From the NCBI RefSeq assembly GCF_900104185.1, contig NZ_FNIZ01000023.1, positions 1-61,088 of the forward strand: a stretch of DNA of 61,088 nucleotides. The letters are read 5' to 3'. Numbering within the stretch: position 1 is the first letter of the stretch; every line of letters begins with the position of its first letter. Made by a program: the position numbers and the translations under genes. Below, piece after piece: positions 16,507 to 24,665 of the stretch. The notes below the pieces were generated by a model, which did no database searches, was not told where the DNA came from, and saw only the letters and a program-made list of their open reading frames with translations. This DNA comes from Halobacillus aidingensis. GTDB lineage: Bacteria > Bacillota > Bacilli > Bacillales > Halobacillaceae.

Positions 16507-16541
16507 AAAAAGGTCGGAGGAATGATTCCTCCGACCTTTTT
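16507..16541. terminator. Bidirectional terminator between exonuclease and RNPP-like gene
   Basis: Stem AAGGTCGGAGGAA / TTCCTCCGACCTT with a 3-base loop, T-tract on the plus side and A-tract on the other, so it can stop transcription from both sides. Confidence 0.85.
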
Positions 16542-16542
16542 G

Positions 16543-17805
16543 CTATAGAAGATCTTTCTTTTGAGTATCGCGATAATTGTTTGATTCTTTGTAATACATA
16601 GCAGCTTTTTTGTACATACGCTTTTCATAAAATAGATTTCCTAGCATCTCTGTAAATTCTTTGTAGTCTTTATATTCATTAAGTCTTCTGAAATCAGGAA
16701 TAATTGTGTCTTCTAGTTTTTTAATAAATTCTTCATTTAAAGTTTTTCCATTAAGCATGTACTTTAAAATATAGAATTTGTGCTTATATTTAAGGTAATT
16801 ATTTTCAACGGCTATATTTTCTCCTTGTTGAATATACTCCTCACACAATTGTTTTTCACCATTATGAAAGCTGGCCAATGCAAGAAGGTATATGGTACCT
16901 GCTTTGAAGGGAGTTTCTTTAGTTTCGATGTCATATGCCTTTTGAAGGTAATAGTATGCTTGTTCATATTTTTCTTGGTTAATGTAATTACTTCCAAGGT
17001 TGTGGTATATTCGGCGGGTTTCATGGATTGGAAGATGGTATTTTGCAATCTTTAAAACTTTTAACAAATAATCTTCAGCGATTTGCAAAGCGCCTAATGA
17101 ATTATAATTGATGGCAATAATAATATAGGAGTCGACCATTCGTGAATAATGCAGAGTAGATTTATATAAATCTAATGCACGGAAGGCGTAATGGTTAGAC
17201 TCAACATAAGCTCTTGATTTTGAGTAAGTGAGAGCTAAATGTAAGTAGACTTCACCTTCATCAAATGGCAATTTCTTCATTAATTTTTCAGTATCATTGA
17301 AATGTTGTAAAGCTTGAGGTAGTTCCCCTAAAAATAGGTGATGAACTCCTACGATTTTATGAAAGAAGAATTTATATTCATTTGTTGCATCTTCATAAGT
17401 GGTACGAATTTCTTTTAGCTTTTTTTCGTCAATGGGCTTTCTTTCTTTTGTCATGATGTGGCGTACTTCTATTATTTGATACAAATTAACGAGTTCGATG
17501 TTTTGGTTGTCTTCTAAAGATGCTTTGCAGTCTTCATATAATTCATCCATTAGAGGGAAGTCTCTCATTTGTGCAGCTTGGTTCCATTCAAGGAGGGCGT
17601 TGTGAATCTTTTCATCAAATTCTTCGTTGATGTCGGTTAACTTAATGTTTAGTCTTTCTCCGAGAAGACGGTATATTTCATCGCTGGCATTGATGATGTC
17701 GTGCTCAATTTTACTCAAGTAGGAAACTGAGCAAATTCCTGATGCAAGTTCTTCTAATGTTAAATTCTTAAATTTGCGGTGTTGTTTAATTAACGATCCT
17801 TTCAT
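16543..17805 (-). CDS. RNPP-like XRE/TPR regulator, no peptide gene seen
   Basis: A 420-residue regulator with an XRE-type helix-turn-helix (about 1-60: LIKQHRKFKNLTLEELASGI, CSVSYLSKIEHDI) and then a solenoid of tetratricopeptide-like repeats, for example YHNLGSNYINQEKYEQAYYY and MLGNLFYEKRMYKKAAMYY. This is the layout of PlcR/NprR (RNPP) receptors, which change DNA binding or phosphatase partnership when they bind an imported oligopeptide. I start at MKGSLIKQH, which has AAAGGAG upstream. Unlike the paralogue at 32986, it ends in a terminator with no propeptide frame after it. It is clearly AT-richer than its neighbours, which hints at transfer. Confidence 0.85.
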   Translation of the reverse strand: MKGSLIKQHRKFKNLTLEELASGICSVSYLSKIEHDIINASDEIYRLLGERLNIKLTDINEEFDEKIHNALLEWNQAAQMRDFPLMDELYEDCKASLEDNQNIELVNLYQIIEVRHIMTKERKPIDEKKLKEIRTTYEDATNEYKFFFHKIVGVHHLFLGELPQALQHFNDTEKLMKKLPFDEGEVYLHLALTYSKSRAYVESNHYAFRALDLYKSTLHYSRMVDSYIIIAINYNSLGALQIAEDYLLKVLKIAKYHLPIHETRRIYHNLGSNYINQEKYEQAYYYLQKAYDIETKETPFKAGTIYLLALASFHNGEKQLCEEYIQQGENIAVENNYLKYKHKFYILKYMLNGKTLNEEFIKKLEDTIIPDFRRLNEYKDYKEFTEMLGNLFYEKRMYKKAAMYYKESNNYRDTQKKDLL

Positions 17806-17922
17806 ATTCACTACTCCTTTAAAGCGCCAATTACATACATTATAGCAAAATACTGTCTCGTTCAATGTATATAATTACCTTTTCAGGGTGTTATAGGAAT
17901 GGAAGAAGGGCGTTTGATATGT

Positions 17923-17952
17923 AAAAAGCTCAACCACATGAAGTGGTTGAGC
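17923..17952 (-). terminator. Terminator of the YhfK-like gene
   Basis: Stem GCTCAACCAC / GTGGTTGAGC with a 5-base loop; on the minus strand it is followed by TTTTTAC. Confidence 0.8.
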
Positions 17953-17959
17953 AGTTTCA

Positions 17960-18595
17960 TCAAGATAGTGTCTTCAGGGCTTCTTCGATTTGAGTATCTC
18001 CTGAAATCATTTCGAATGTTTTATGGTAAGCGTTTGGTTCTTGTAGGGAAGCGATCATTGTCTTAGCAACGTCTGCGCGAGGAATAGTTCCTCTCTCAAC
18101 GGTTTCTCCGACCTGGATTTTGCTTGTCCCTTCGTCGTTCGTCAAGCCGCCGGGACGTACAATGGTGTAATCAAGCTCGGTCGTTTTCAGGAAGTCATCC
18201 GCTTCCCCTTTCATCTCAAGATAATGCTTCAATTCTTCAGGGCCTCGCTCTGGATCTCCGGCGCCCATGCCGCTCAACATGATAAATTTCTTTATACCTA
18301 GATTTTCTGTTGCTTTAGCAAGGTTAATGGCTCCGTCACGATCAACAGCTTCTGTCTGCTCAGCGCCTGTGCTTGATCCTGATCCAGCAGCGAACATGAC
18401 AGCGTCCATACCTTTAACAGCATAACCGACATCTTTCGTGAGATCAGCGAGAACAGGGGTTCCACCTAATTTTTCAATGGTACCTTTTTGGTCTTCTTTC
18501 CGAATTAAACCGTATGGCTCATGACCATCCGCTTTTAAATATTGAATAAGTAGTCGTCCTGTATTTCCATTTGCTCCTGCTACAAGTACTTTCAT
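17960..18595 (-). CDS. yhfK: NAD(P)-binding atypical SDR protein (YhfK type)
   Basis: A 211-residue atypical short-chain dehydrogenase/NmrA-like protein. The dinucleotide loop VAGANGNTGRLLIQYL is at the very N-terminus, followed by LADLTKDVGYAVKGMDAVMFAAGS, MLSGMGAGDPERGPEELKHYLEMKGEADDFLK and TIVRPGGLTNDEGTSKI. The Tyr-x3-Lys pair is displaced (HYLEMKG), as in the YhfK/YwnB group. Substrate and reaction are unknown; stress-linked NAD(P)H use is likely. The AAGGAGT site fixes the start; its own terminator follows. Confidence 0.8.
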   Translation of the reverse strand: MKVLVAGANGNTGRLLIQYLKADGHEPYGLIRKEDQKGTIEKLGGTPVLADLTKDVGYAVKGMDAVMFAAGSGSSTGAEQTEAVDRDGAINLAKATENLGIKKFIMLSGMGAGDPERGPEELKHYLEMKGEADDFLKTTELDYTIVRPGGLTNDEGTSKIQVGETVERGTIPRADVAKTMIASLQEPNAYHKTFEMISGDTQIEEALKTLS

Positions 18596-18678
18596 CTATA
18601 ATCACGACTCCTTCTGGAAATAAGATTACAATACTTATTTAGCCTGTTTCCGCATCTGGTAAACATACGGACGTGCGG

Positions 18679-19617
18679 TCAAGAAGGGAAGCAGAGCTCC
18701 TGGTAGTTACAACGAGCACAGACCCTCGGGTCATCCTGCATCGGGAATTGCTCTATAGGGAGTGGCTGGTTTTTTTCTGCATCTTCTAAATAGAGCTTCA
18801 TCTGCTCCATACTGATTTGGTATAAGTGTTGGACATTAATGAGATCCTGCTCTGTTAACTGATGTTCGACATGTGTACCGTCAACTAAATATTCGTTTCG
18901 AATGATAATATCGTCAATGGATTCTATTCCGTGCTTATGTTGTAAATATAGAGCATAAAGGGCGAGTTGGTTACGGTCTTCATCGGATGATTTTCCTGTT
19001 TTCCAATCCACAATAATCCATTTGCCATTGGTGAGATCCTTATACACAAGGTCCATCACAATATAAACCTTTGCTTCGTCCGTCTTAAGGAAACGGAAGG
19101 TTTCGGACTCCATGAACTTCATTTGTTCTTTGTTGCGTACATCCGTGAAGGTTTTGCTGGAGTAAAAATTTGCAACCGTTTTTTGGAGACGATCTGTGAT
19201 TTTGCGCACCTTCGTTTCCGGGAGAGTGTCTGTCTGGCTGTAGTAGATTTCATGAAGCATGGTATAGTGCTTCGGCCTGTTCATCCATAAATGTTCTTTC
19301 TTCGTTGATTCGATAAAACCACGATTCAAGTGATGGCGGACTTCATCAATGAATTCTTGTTCCCCCATAATCGATTGACTCTTTAATACACGCTGAATGG
19401 TCTGGTAAATCAAATCATGGACAACGCTTCCGAAGTGCATTTCCAAATTGGTCATTTTTTTTAGACGATATGCTTGTTTGGCTAAGGTGTCTGCAGAACT
19501 CAACCAACCATTATGCGAAACATAATAATCGTATGCATATTTTCTTAGGCAGGATAACATCGTTTTATGCCTGGACAAAGACCAGGATAATTCAGGGTAT
19601 GGTTTTACTTCAAACAT
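18679..19617 (-). CDS. PD-(D/E)XK nuclease with Cas4/AddB-like cysteine set
   Basis: A 312-residue single-domain nuclease of the RecB/Cas4 type. Readable core: His67 (HFGSVVHDLI), Asp189 (YIVMDL), Asp204-Trp-Lys206 (IIVDWKTGK) and the Gln/Tyr helix (RNQLALYALYLQH). Cys23 (MLSCLRKYAYDYY) plus Cys300, Cys303 and Cys309 (CARCNYQELC) match the arrangement that holds a 4Fe-4S cluster in Cas4 and AddB. No CRISPR array, helicase partner or phage gene adjoins it. I start at the second ATG because the first overlaps the AAGGATG site. A repair or defence role is likely but unproven. Confidence 0.8.
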   Translation of the reverse strand: MFEVKPYPELSWSLSRHKTMLSCLRKYAYDYYVSHNGWLSSADTLAKQAYRLKKMTNLEMHFGSVVHDLIYQTIQRVLKSQSIMGEQEFIDEVRHHLNRGFIESTKKEHLWMNRPKHYTMLHEIYYSQTDTLPETKVRKITDRLQKTVANFYSSKTFTDVRNKEQMKFMESETFRFLKTDEAKVYIVMDLVYKDLTNGKWIIVDWKTGKSSDEDRNQLALYALYLQHKHGIESIDDIIIRNEYLVDGTHVEHQLTEQDLINVQHLYQISMEQMKLYLEDAEKNQPLPIEQFPMQDDPRVCARCNYQELCFPS

Positions 19618-19655
19618 GAGTAACATCCTTCGTTAGATTCATAGTTTATTTCTTC

Positions 19656-19967
19656 CTACTCTTCAAAACAGAGAGGGTCATCGTGCTGGTAATCTCTCAT
19701 AGATATTTTATCATGAATGACAACAACCCCCTCTTTTTCTAAAAGGTCACGCTGTCTGGAAGGTTCCTTTACAGCAATTTCTCCTTTTGCATTGACCACC
19801 CTATGCCAAGGGAGGTCATGCTTTTCGCTCATGCTGTGGAGAGCACGTGCTACTTGCCTTGCCGCTCTCGGATTTCCAGCGCAGGCAGCGATTTGTCCGT
19901 ATGACATGACGCATCCCTTTGGAATACTACGTATAATTTGAATGATATTTTGTGTGAACGGCTGCAT
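19656..19967 (-). CDS. Alkyltransferase-like (ATL) protein
   Basis: A 103-residue homologue of the DNA-binding domain of O6-alkylguanine transferases. The helix-turn-helix and Arg finger are kept (VMSYGQIAACAGNPRAARQVARALHS), but the active-site PCHR is PWHR (DLPWHRVVNAKG), so no alkyl transfer is possible. ATL proteins flip out and mark O6-alkylguanine for nucleotide excision repair. AAGGAGG precedes the ATG. The nuclease gene follows 38 bases downstream in the same direction, so the two are probably co-transcribed DNA-repair genes. Confidence 0.88.
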   Translation of the reverse strand: MQPFTQNIIQIIRSIPKGCVMSYGQIAACAGNPRAARQVARALHSMSEKHDLPWHRVVNAKGEIAVKEPSRQRDLLEKEGVVVIHDKISMRDYQHDDPLCFEE

Positions 19968-20075
19968 GAATGGGCCTCCTTACTTATATTTTACAGAATG
20001 ACAAGGCTGTGGGAATAGAAGCCTGCTTCCATTATTGATACAATTTCTATAGATGAAAGAGAGGGGACGATTAGA

Positions 20076-20879
20076 ATGAGCATACCGAAAGTTTTGTCAA
20101 TCGCCGGCTCTGCTGCACAGGGAAGTGCCGGCATTCAGGCAGATCTTAAAACGTTTCAAGAATTCAATGTATATGGAATGAGTGCTATAACTGCCATCGT
20201 AGCGAACAACAACCAAACAGAGCAAGGAATTTTTACCCAGCCAATAGCAGCCATCGAAGCCCAGATCTATGCTGCATTGGAACATGTCGGAGTTGATGCT
20301 CTTAAAACAGGCATGCTGTTCACAGAAGACATTATAAAAAAGGTGGGCACTGTTATAAAGGAATCAGGTGTTGCAAATATCGTTGTGGACCCTGTGATGA
20401 TCGGGAAGATGGGTTCCCAATTATTGAAAGACGATGCGATTGAAGCCTTGACTCAAGAGCTTGTGCCTCTCGCAAAAGTTGTAACTCCTAATTTACATGA
20501 AGCAGCAAGGATGCTTCAATGTGAGGTTCCTGAAAACCCTGAGGATATGAAGGTCGTGGCACGGGATCTTTATCACCTCGGCGCGGAGTATGTCCTTGTA
20601 AAAGGGGGCAGTTTAAAAGGATATCCTGCTGTAGACATGCTCTATGACGGATCCAGTATTACTGAGCTTGAAACGGAAAGAGTAGAAACCATTCATACGA
20701 GCGGGGCAGGGTGTACGTATTCAGCTGCCATAGCAGCAGAACTTGCGAATGGCTACCCTGTTGAAGAAGCGGTCAGACGTGCGAAATCGTTTGTAACCAG
20801 TGCTATCCGTCACGCCTTATCCTTCGACCGCGGCATAGGCTCCACCTACCACGCCGCCCATAGAATTATTAGTAATTAA
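20076..20879 (+). CDS. pdxK: Pyridoxine kinase (ThiD-like family)
   Basis: A 267-residue ribokinase-fold kinase phosphorylating pyridoxine/pyridoxal (vitamin B6 salvage), from the group related to hydroxymethylpyrimidine kinase ThiD. Motifs: SIAGSAAQGSAGIQADLKTF, ALKTGMLF, VVDPVMIGKMGSQLL, TPNLHEAARML, VLVKGG, and the anion hole/catalytic Asp region HTSGAGCTYSAAIAAELANG. The MIGKMGSQLL form resembles B. subtilis PdxK more than true ThiD, so I favour pyridoxine kinase. The SD GAGGGGA lies 8 bases upstream. The stop is only 6 bases from copy 3 of the repeat element and no separate terminator is seen. Confidence 0.85.
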   Translation: MSIPKVLSIAGSAAQGSAGIQADLKTFQEFNVYGMSAITAIVANNNQTEQGIFTQPIAAIEAQIYAALEHVGVDALKTGMLFTEDIIKKVGTVIKESGVANIVVDPVMIGKMGSQLLKDDAIEALTQELVPLAKVVTPNLHEAARMLQCEVPENPEDMKVVARDLYHLGAEYVLVKGGSLKGYPAVDMLYDGSSITELETERVETIHTSGAGCTYSAAIAAELANGYPVEEAVRRAKSFVTSAIRHALSFDRGIGSTYHAAHRIISN

Positions 20880-20884
20880 AGTAT

Positions 20885-21429
20885 ATGGCGGGATTGTGTA
20901 AGACTTGATTTCGAGATGTTTCGTGGTTCGGTGCCATATTGAGCGTCAGGGGTGGTTGGGAAGCTACTCGCTTTCCTGTGGGGGAGCGCCGAGCTTCCTC
21001 GGACTGCGTCCTGTGGGATCTCGCCTGTCTCCTTTTCCCACGGGAGTCTCGCAGCTTCCCAACCACCCCATTCGATATATAAGTGATACGAACCCCTATA
21101 CCAAGTTAGGGTGTCTTCCACCCCACTCAGAAGCAAACATAAAGCGCTCTATATCAAGCTTTCACACTCGGATTGACACTGGGGGAGTTGTATATTATCC
21201 ACTTCGCTTGAGCATACAGCTGAGTTCCCGAGAATTGGTTTCGAGATACTCCCATGATAAAGGGGCGGAGGGGAATGGGGAGACTCCTGCGGGAAAAGAG
21301 TGCTTGGTGAGACCCCGCAAGGCGTCAGCCTGAGGAGGCTGACCGCGCTCCCGCGGAAAGCGAGCCATTCCCCGCAGCACCATCCACTAAACAAAGGCTC
21401 GAAACAGAGTCTTCAACAAAACGGAGCAT
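20885..21429. repeat. TIR-bounded palindromic intergenic element, copy 3
   Basis: Left end ATGGCGGGATTGTGTAAGAC and right end GAGTCTTCAACAAAACGGAG. Here module B comes first (reverse) and module A last (reverse), the opposite order to copies 1 and 4, so the element is inverted relative to its host. The centre keeps the CATAAAGCGCT core seen in copies 4 and 5. Module A contains the paired blocks GGGGAATGGGGAGACTCC and CGAGCCATTCCCCGC. It fills the gap between convergent pdxK and trhO. Confidence 0.82.
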
Positions 21430-21445
21430 ATGTATGATATAAGAA

Positions 21446-21477
21446 ATCCCCTCTTCACGAATGGTGAGAGAGGGGAT
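21446..21477 (-). terminator. Terminator of trhO
   Basis: Stem ATCCCCTCT / AGAGGGGAT with a 14-base loop; on the minus strand followed by TTTCTTATAT. Confidence 0.75.
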
Positions 21478-21482
21478 AAGAG

Positions 21483-22424
21483 TTAACCGTTGATGCGGTC
21501 GTATTTATCAATTTGTTTCTTGCGGACAACATCCCAGCGGTTTTCCGGGTGTTCTTTACATTCTGCTGTACATCCAGCATGCTGCTCTTCTTCACACTCT
21601 TTACAGCATACATATTGACGGTTACATACCGGGTTACTGCAGTTGATCATACGATCTTCTGCTTTCCCACAATGTTCGCACTCTGCAATGACCTTTTCTT
21701 CCACTTGGTTGATTGGAACAGCGATACGCTCGTCGAATACATACATTTTACCATCGAAGAGCTCACCTTTGACTTCTGGATCTTTGCCGTAAGTCGTGAT
21801 TCCACCTTCAAGCTGATAGACATCTTCGACACCGTTTTTCTTAAGAATACCTGTCAATTTCTCACATCGAATTCCGCCTGTGCAGTAGGTAAGTACTTTC
21901 TTATCCTTCCACTGGTCAGCATTCTCGGCAATCCATTCAGGGAACTCACGGGAGTGATTGACATCCGGCTGAATCGCGTTGCGGAAGTGGCCGATGCGGT
22001 ATTCATATTCATTGCGGCCGTCGATGACGATGGTATCTTCATCTTTCAGCATTTCATTGAACTCTTTAGGTTTTAAGTGTTTTCCACCGAACGTTTTCGG
22101 ATCAATATCATCTTCTTCAATACTCCAGTTGACCAGCTCAGGCTTCACGCGGCAATGCATCTTCTTGAATGCGTGCCCTTCATGCTCATCAATTTTGAAG
22201 TGGATATCTGCGAAACGCTCATCAGAGCGAACATAGTTCATATATTCTTCCACTTGTTCAACAGTACCTGAAACTGTTCCGTTAATGCCCTCGTGAGAAA
22301 CGATGATACGTCCCTTCAATCCAAGGTCTTTACAGAATTTCAGGTGGTTTTGGCAATATTCTTCATAGTCAGGAAGGTCGACATACTTATAATACAGCAG
22401 AACTCGATAATCTTTTGAGCTCAT
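21483..22424 (-). CDS. trhO: tRNA uridine-34 hydroxylase (rhodanese family)
   Basis: A 313-residue TrhO/YbfQ protein, which hydroxylates U34 of tRNAs on the way to 5-methoxyuridine. The N-terminal domain shows ILLYYKYV-like VLLYYKYVDLPDYEEYC and GRIIVSHEGINGTVSG; the rhodanese domain (about 120-215) has VIDGRNEYEYRIGHFRNAI and the catalytic Cys in VLTYCTGGIRCEKLTG. The C-terminus adds a Cys-rich tail (CEHCGKAEDRMINCSNPVCN, then CCKECEEEQHAGC) that probably binds zinc. Length agrees with the family. The AGGAGGAATC site fixes the start. Confidence 0.92.
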   Translation of the reverse strand: MSSKDYRVLLYYKYVDLPDYEEYCQNHLKFCKDLGLKGRIIVSHEGINGTVSGTVEQVEEYMNYVRSDERFADIHFKIDEHEGHAFKKMHCRVKPELVNWSIEEDDIDPKTFGGKHLKPKEFNEMLKDEDTIVIDGRNEYEYRIGHFRNAIQPDVNHSREFPEWIAENADQWKDKKVLTYCTGGIRCEKLTGILKKNGVEDVYQLEGGITTYGKDPEVKGELFDGKMYVFDERIAVPINQVEEKVIAECEHCGKAEDRMINCSNPVCNRQYVCCKECEEEQHAGCTAECKEHPENRWDVVRKKQIDKYDRING

Positions 22425-22510
22425 AAGTGATTCCTCCTAATATTTATATCTATACAGTAGTAAATAACATAAATGTCCATAGTCCATCATATTCGATTCT
22501 TAATCGGATT

Positions 22511-23872
22511 TCAAATGTCAGTTTTTTGAACAAATTCCATACGTCTGATCTTGTATGAATACAGCCACAGGACCAAGGTGGAAGCCGTCATTAAAACGAT
22601 CAGGGAACCGAACGGTAGGATAAAGTTCTCGGCGGTATAAGGTTGTGAACTAAATTCTAATAATATACCGGCAAGAACAGAACCGGTCGCACTTCCAATG
22701 AATTGCATCTGTTGCTTGAGTCCGATTCCGGCACCGATCTGTTCTTTAGGCAGGATTCGTGAAACTTCATTGGTCGAACTTGAAGATAAACTAGAGAACC
22801 CGAAACTTGTAAACATATAAGCAATCATAATCATATACGGACTCTTGCCAGCCAGGAAAAAGAAAATTAAGGCTGAAATCATCAGTAAAATTTGAGACAA
22901 AAATAGAATTTTGATGTTTCCGTAGGCATCAATCAGTCGTCCTACGTAAATCGCGGCTGCGGCGGATAGCATAGCGCCAGGGAAAATGATAAATCCGATG
23001 GCGGCTGCCCCACGTCCATACACTTGCTCCAGCATGATCGGCATTAAAAACAAAACTGCGAAGTGCAAAGTAAAGCCGATGTAGCTTGTAAAGACAATGC
23101 GGCGGTAGTGGCTGTTTTTTACAAGTTCTGGCTGGATGAAAGGCGCTTTCGTCCGATTGACTCTCCACCATAGGAGAGAAGCAGACAGGAGACCGCCCAG
23201 CAAGTAGTATGGAGTTAATGTTGAAATGTAAAGCAAAAACATGGTGGCGCTGATTCCGGATAACAAACCTCCAATGACATCAAAACGCCCTTTCTCAGCT
23301 TTTTCAACAGGCATAAACTTGTACAAAACCGGGATGACGATGAAAACCATAATGGTCACAATGAACAAGTAGTTCCAATCAAGATAGTCTGTAATCAACC
23401 CACCAATGACTGGACCAAGGCCGAACCCTAAGGATGTTGCAGAAGCAATCAGCGCATAGGCGCTTCCTCGTCTCGTCATCGGGATGTACCTCCCGGCGAA
23501 GACCATGGATAAACCAGGGATCGCTGCCGCTCCTGCCGCCTGGCATAACCGAGCAATCAACAACCAGACGTAACTGTCCGCCAAAAATCCGATGATGGAA
23601 GAAAGGCTGAAAATACAGATCCCTATCGTTAATAATGTCCGAATCGGCATATAGTCAGACAGGCGTGTAAAGGTAATCGTGAAAATCGCTAACACAATCG
23701 AATAGCCGGAAACAACCCATGCTCCTTCTGAAGGCATGAGCGAGAAATCTTTTAATATATTTGGTAAAGCGATGTTGAACATCGTCGTATTCATAACAAC
23801 AATTAAAATCGTAGCGGCTAAAATGAAGACCGTACGAAAATGTTCCTGGGAAGGACGAGAGGTCAGTGGCAT
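22511..23872 (-). CDS. MFS drug transporter, DHA2/TetL-like
   Basis: A 453-residue permease of the 14-helix drug:H+ antiporter group. It has an N-terminal motif D1-like segment (MNTTMFNIALPNILKDFSL), WVVSGYSIVLAIFTITFTRLSD with motif A, LCQAAGAAAIPGLSMVF, and antiporter motif C (SLGFGLGPVIGGLI). Length and pattern resemble Tet(K)/Tet(L), but the key acidic residues needed to claim tetracycline efflux were not checked, so the substrate is left open. The start follows GGAAGAAGAG. It lies alone between trhO and pncA genes on the same strand. Confidence 0.8.
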   Translation of the reverse strand: MPLTSRPSQEHFRTVFILAATILIVVMNTTMFNIALPNILKDFSLMPSEGAWVVSGYSIVLAIFTITFTRLSDYMPIRTLLTIGICIFSLSSIIGFLADSYVWLLIARLCQAAGAAAIPGLSMVFAGRYIPMTRRGSAYALIASATSLGFGLGPVIGGLITDYLDWNYLFIVTIMVFIVIPVLYKFMPVEKAEKGRFDVIGGLLSGISATMFLLYISTLTPYYLLGGLLSASLLWWRVNRTKAPFIQPELVKNSHYRRIVFTSYIGFTLHFAVLFLMPIMLEQVYGRGAAAIGFIIFPGAMLSAAAAIYVGRLIDAYGNIKILFLSQILLMISALIFFFLAGKSPYMIMIAYMFTSFGFSSLSSSSTNEVSRILPKEQIGAGIGLKQQMQFIGSATGSVLAGILLEFSSQPYTAENFILPFGSLIVLMTASTLVLWLYSYKIRRMEFVQKTDI

Positions 23873-23956
23873 ATCGTCTCTTCTTCCTTTCTTTTATTTC
23901 ATTAGACACTCGAAATACTATACCACAAGTTTCCTAGAGAGAAAAATGACAAGCGT

Positions 23957-23993
23957 AAAAACTCCCGTTGCCGGCAGCAACGGGAGTTTTTTA
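23957..23993 (-). terminator. Terminator downstream of pncA
   Basis: Stem AAACTCCCGTTGC / GCAACGGGAGTTT with a 5-base loop and T-tracts on both strands. Confidence 0.8.
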
Positions 23994-24058
23994 TGATCTG
24001 GAAATTTCAAGTTGGACATACTTTCCTTTGGAGATACATCCAGGCAGAGCCTGTGGTG

Positions 24059-24607
24059 TTATAGAATTTTCGCGCCCAGAGTGGACTCGAAATGTGAAAG
24101 AGCCCATGTATGGCCAGCTTCATTAAAGCTTGCGACTCCATCCTTGTGTACATGAATGTGGTAACCAAGATTATAAGCATCGATGGCTGAGTGGAGCACA
24201 CAGATATCTGTACAGACTCCGACAAGGTGGAGATCCGTGATCCCGCGTTCTCTCAGTTTCAAGTCCAAGTCTGTTCCGGCGAAGGCGCTGTAACGGGTTT
24301 TATCCATGTAAAGAGTATTCGGCTCATGCTTATTTTCTTTATAGAGTTTTTGAAGCGATCCGTACAACTCCCGTCCTTTCGTTCCCCGGATGTTATGAGG
24401 AGGAAAAAGGTCTGTCTCGGGATGGTAAGGGTCACCTTCTTCGTGAACATCTACCCCGAACACGACTAAGTCATTCTCATTCATAAATGTCTCCGTTACA
24501 TCATGGATGTATTTTTCCAAAGCTTGAGCGGGTGGTCCACAGGTCAATGCTCCATCATTTTTTACAAAGTCGTTCGTATAATCGATGATGATTAAAGCCC
24601 GTTTCAT
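24059..24607 (-). CDS. pncA: Nicotinamidase
   Basis: A 182-residue isochorismatase-fold hydrolase converting nicotinamide to nicotinate for NAD salvage. The catalytic triad is visible: Asp9 (ALIIIDYTNDFV), a Lys in LYMDKTRYSAFAGTDLD, and the nucleophile Cys in HLVGVCTDICVLHSAIDA. Metal-ligand positions in the Asp-x-His segment are present as FGVDVHEEGDPYHPE. Overall it matches the Bacillus YueJ/PncA type. GGAGGGGAT precedes the ATG. It lies between two MFS genes on the same strand with an independent terminator. Confidence 0.88.
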   Translation of the reverse strand: MKRALIIIDYTNDFVKNDGALTCGPPAQALEKYIHDVTETFMNENDLVVFGVDVHEEGDPYHPETDLFPPHNIRGTKGRELYGSLQKLYKENKHEPNTLYMDKTRYSAFAGTDLDLKLRERGITDLHLVGVCTDICVLHSAIDAYNLGYHIHVHKDGVASFNEAGHTWALSHFESTLGAKIL

Positions 24608-24665
24608 TATATCCCCTCCGATGTCTTTACACTTATCTTAACAGATGCGAGAAAGAAACGTGCAC

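Noticed and set aside
18679-19617. Cas4 of a CRISPR system
   Set aside because: The fold and cysteines fit, but there is no array or other cas gene in the window.
22511-23872. Certified tetracycline-resistance gene
   Set aside because: General similarity to Tet(K)/Tet(L) is not enough to assign the drug without residue-level comparison.
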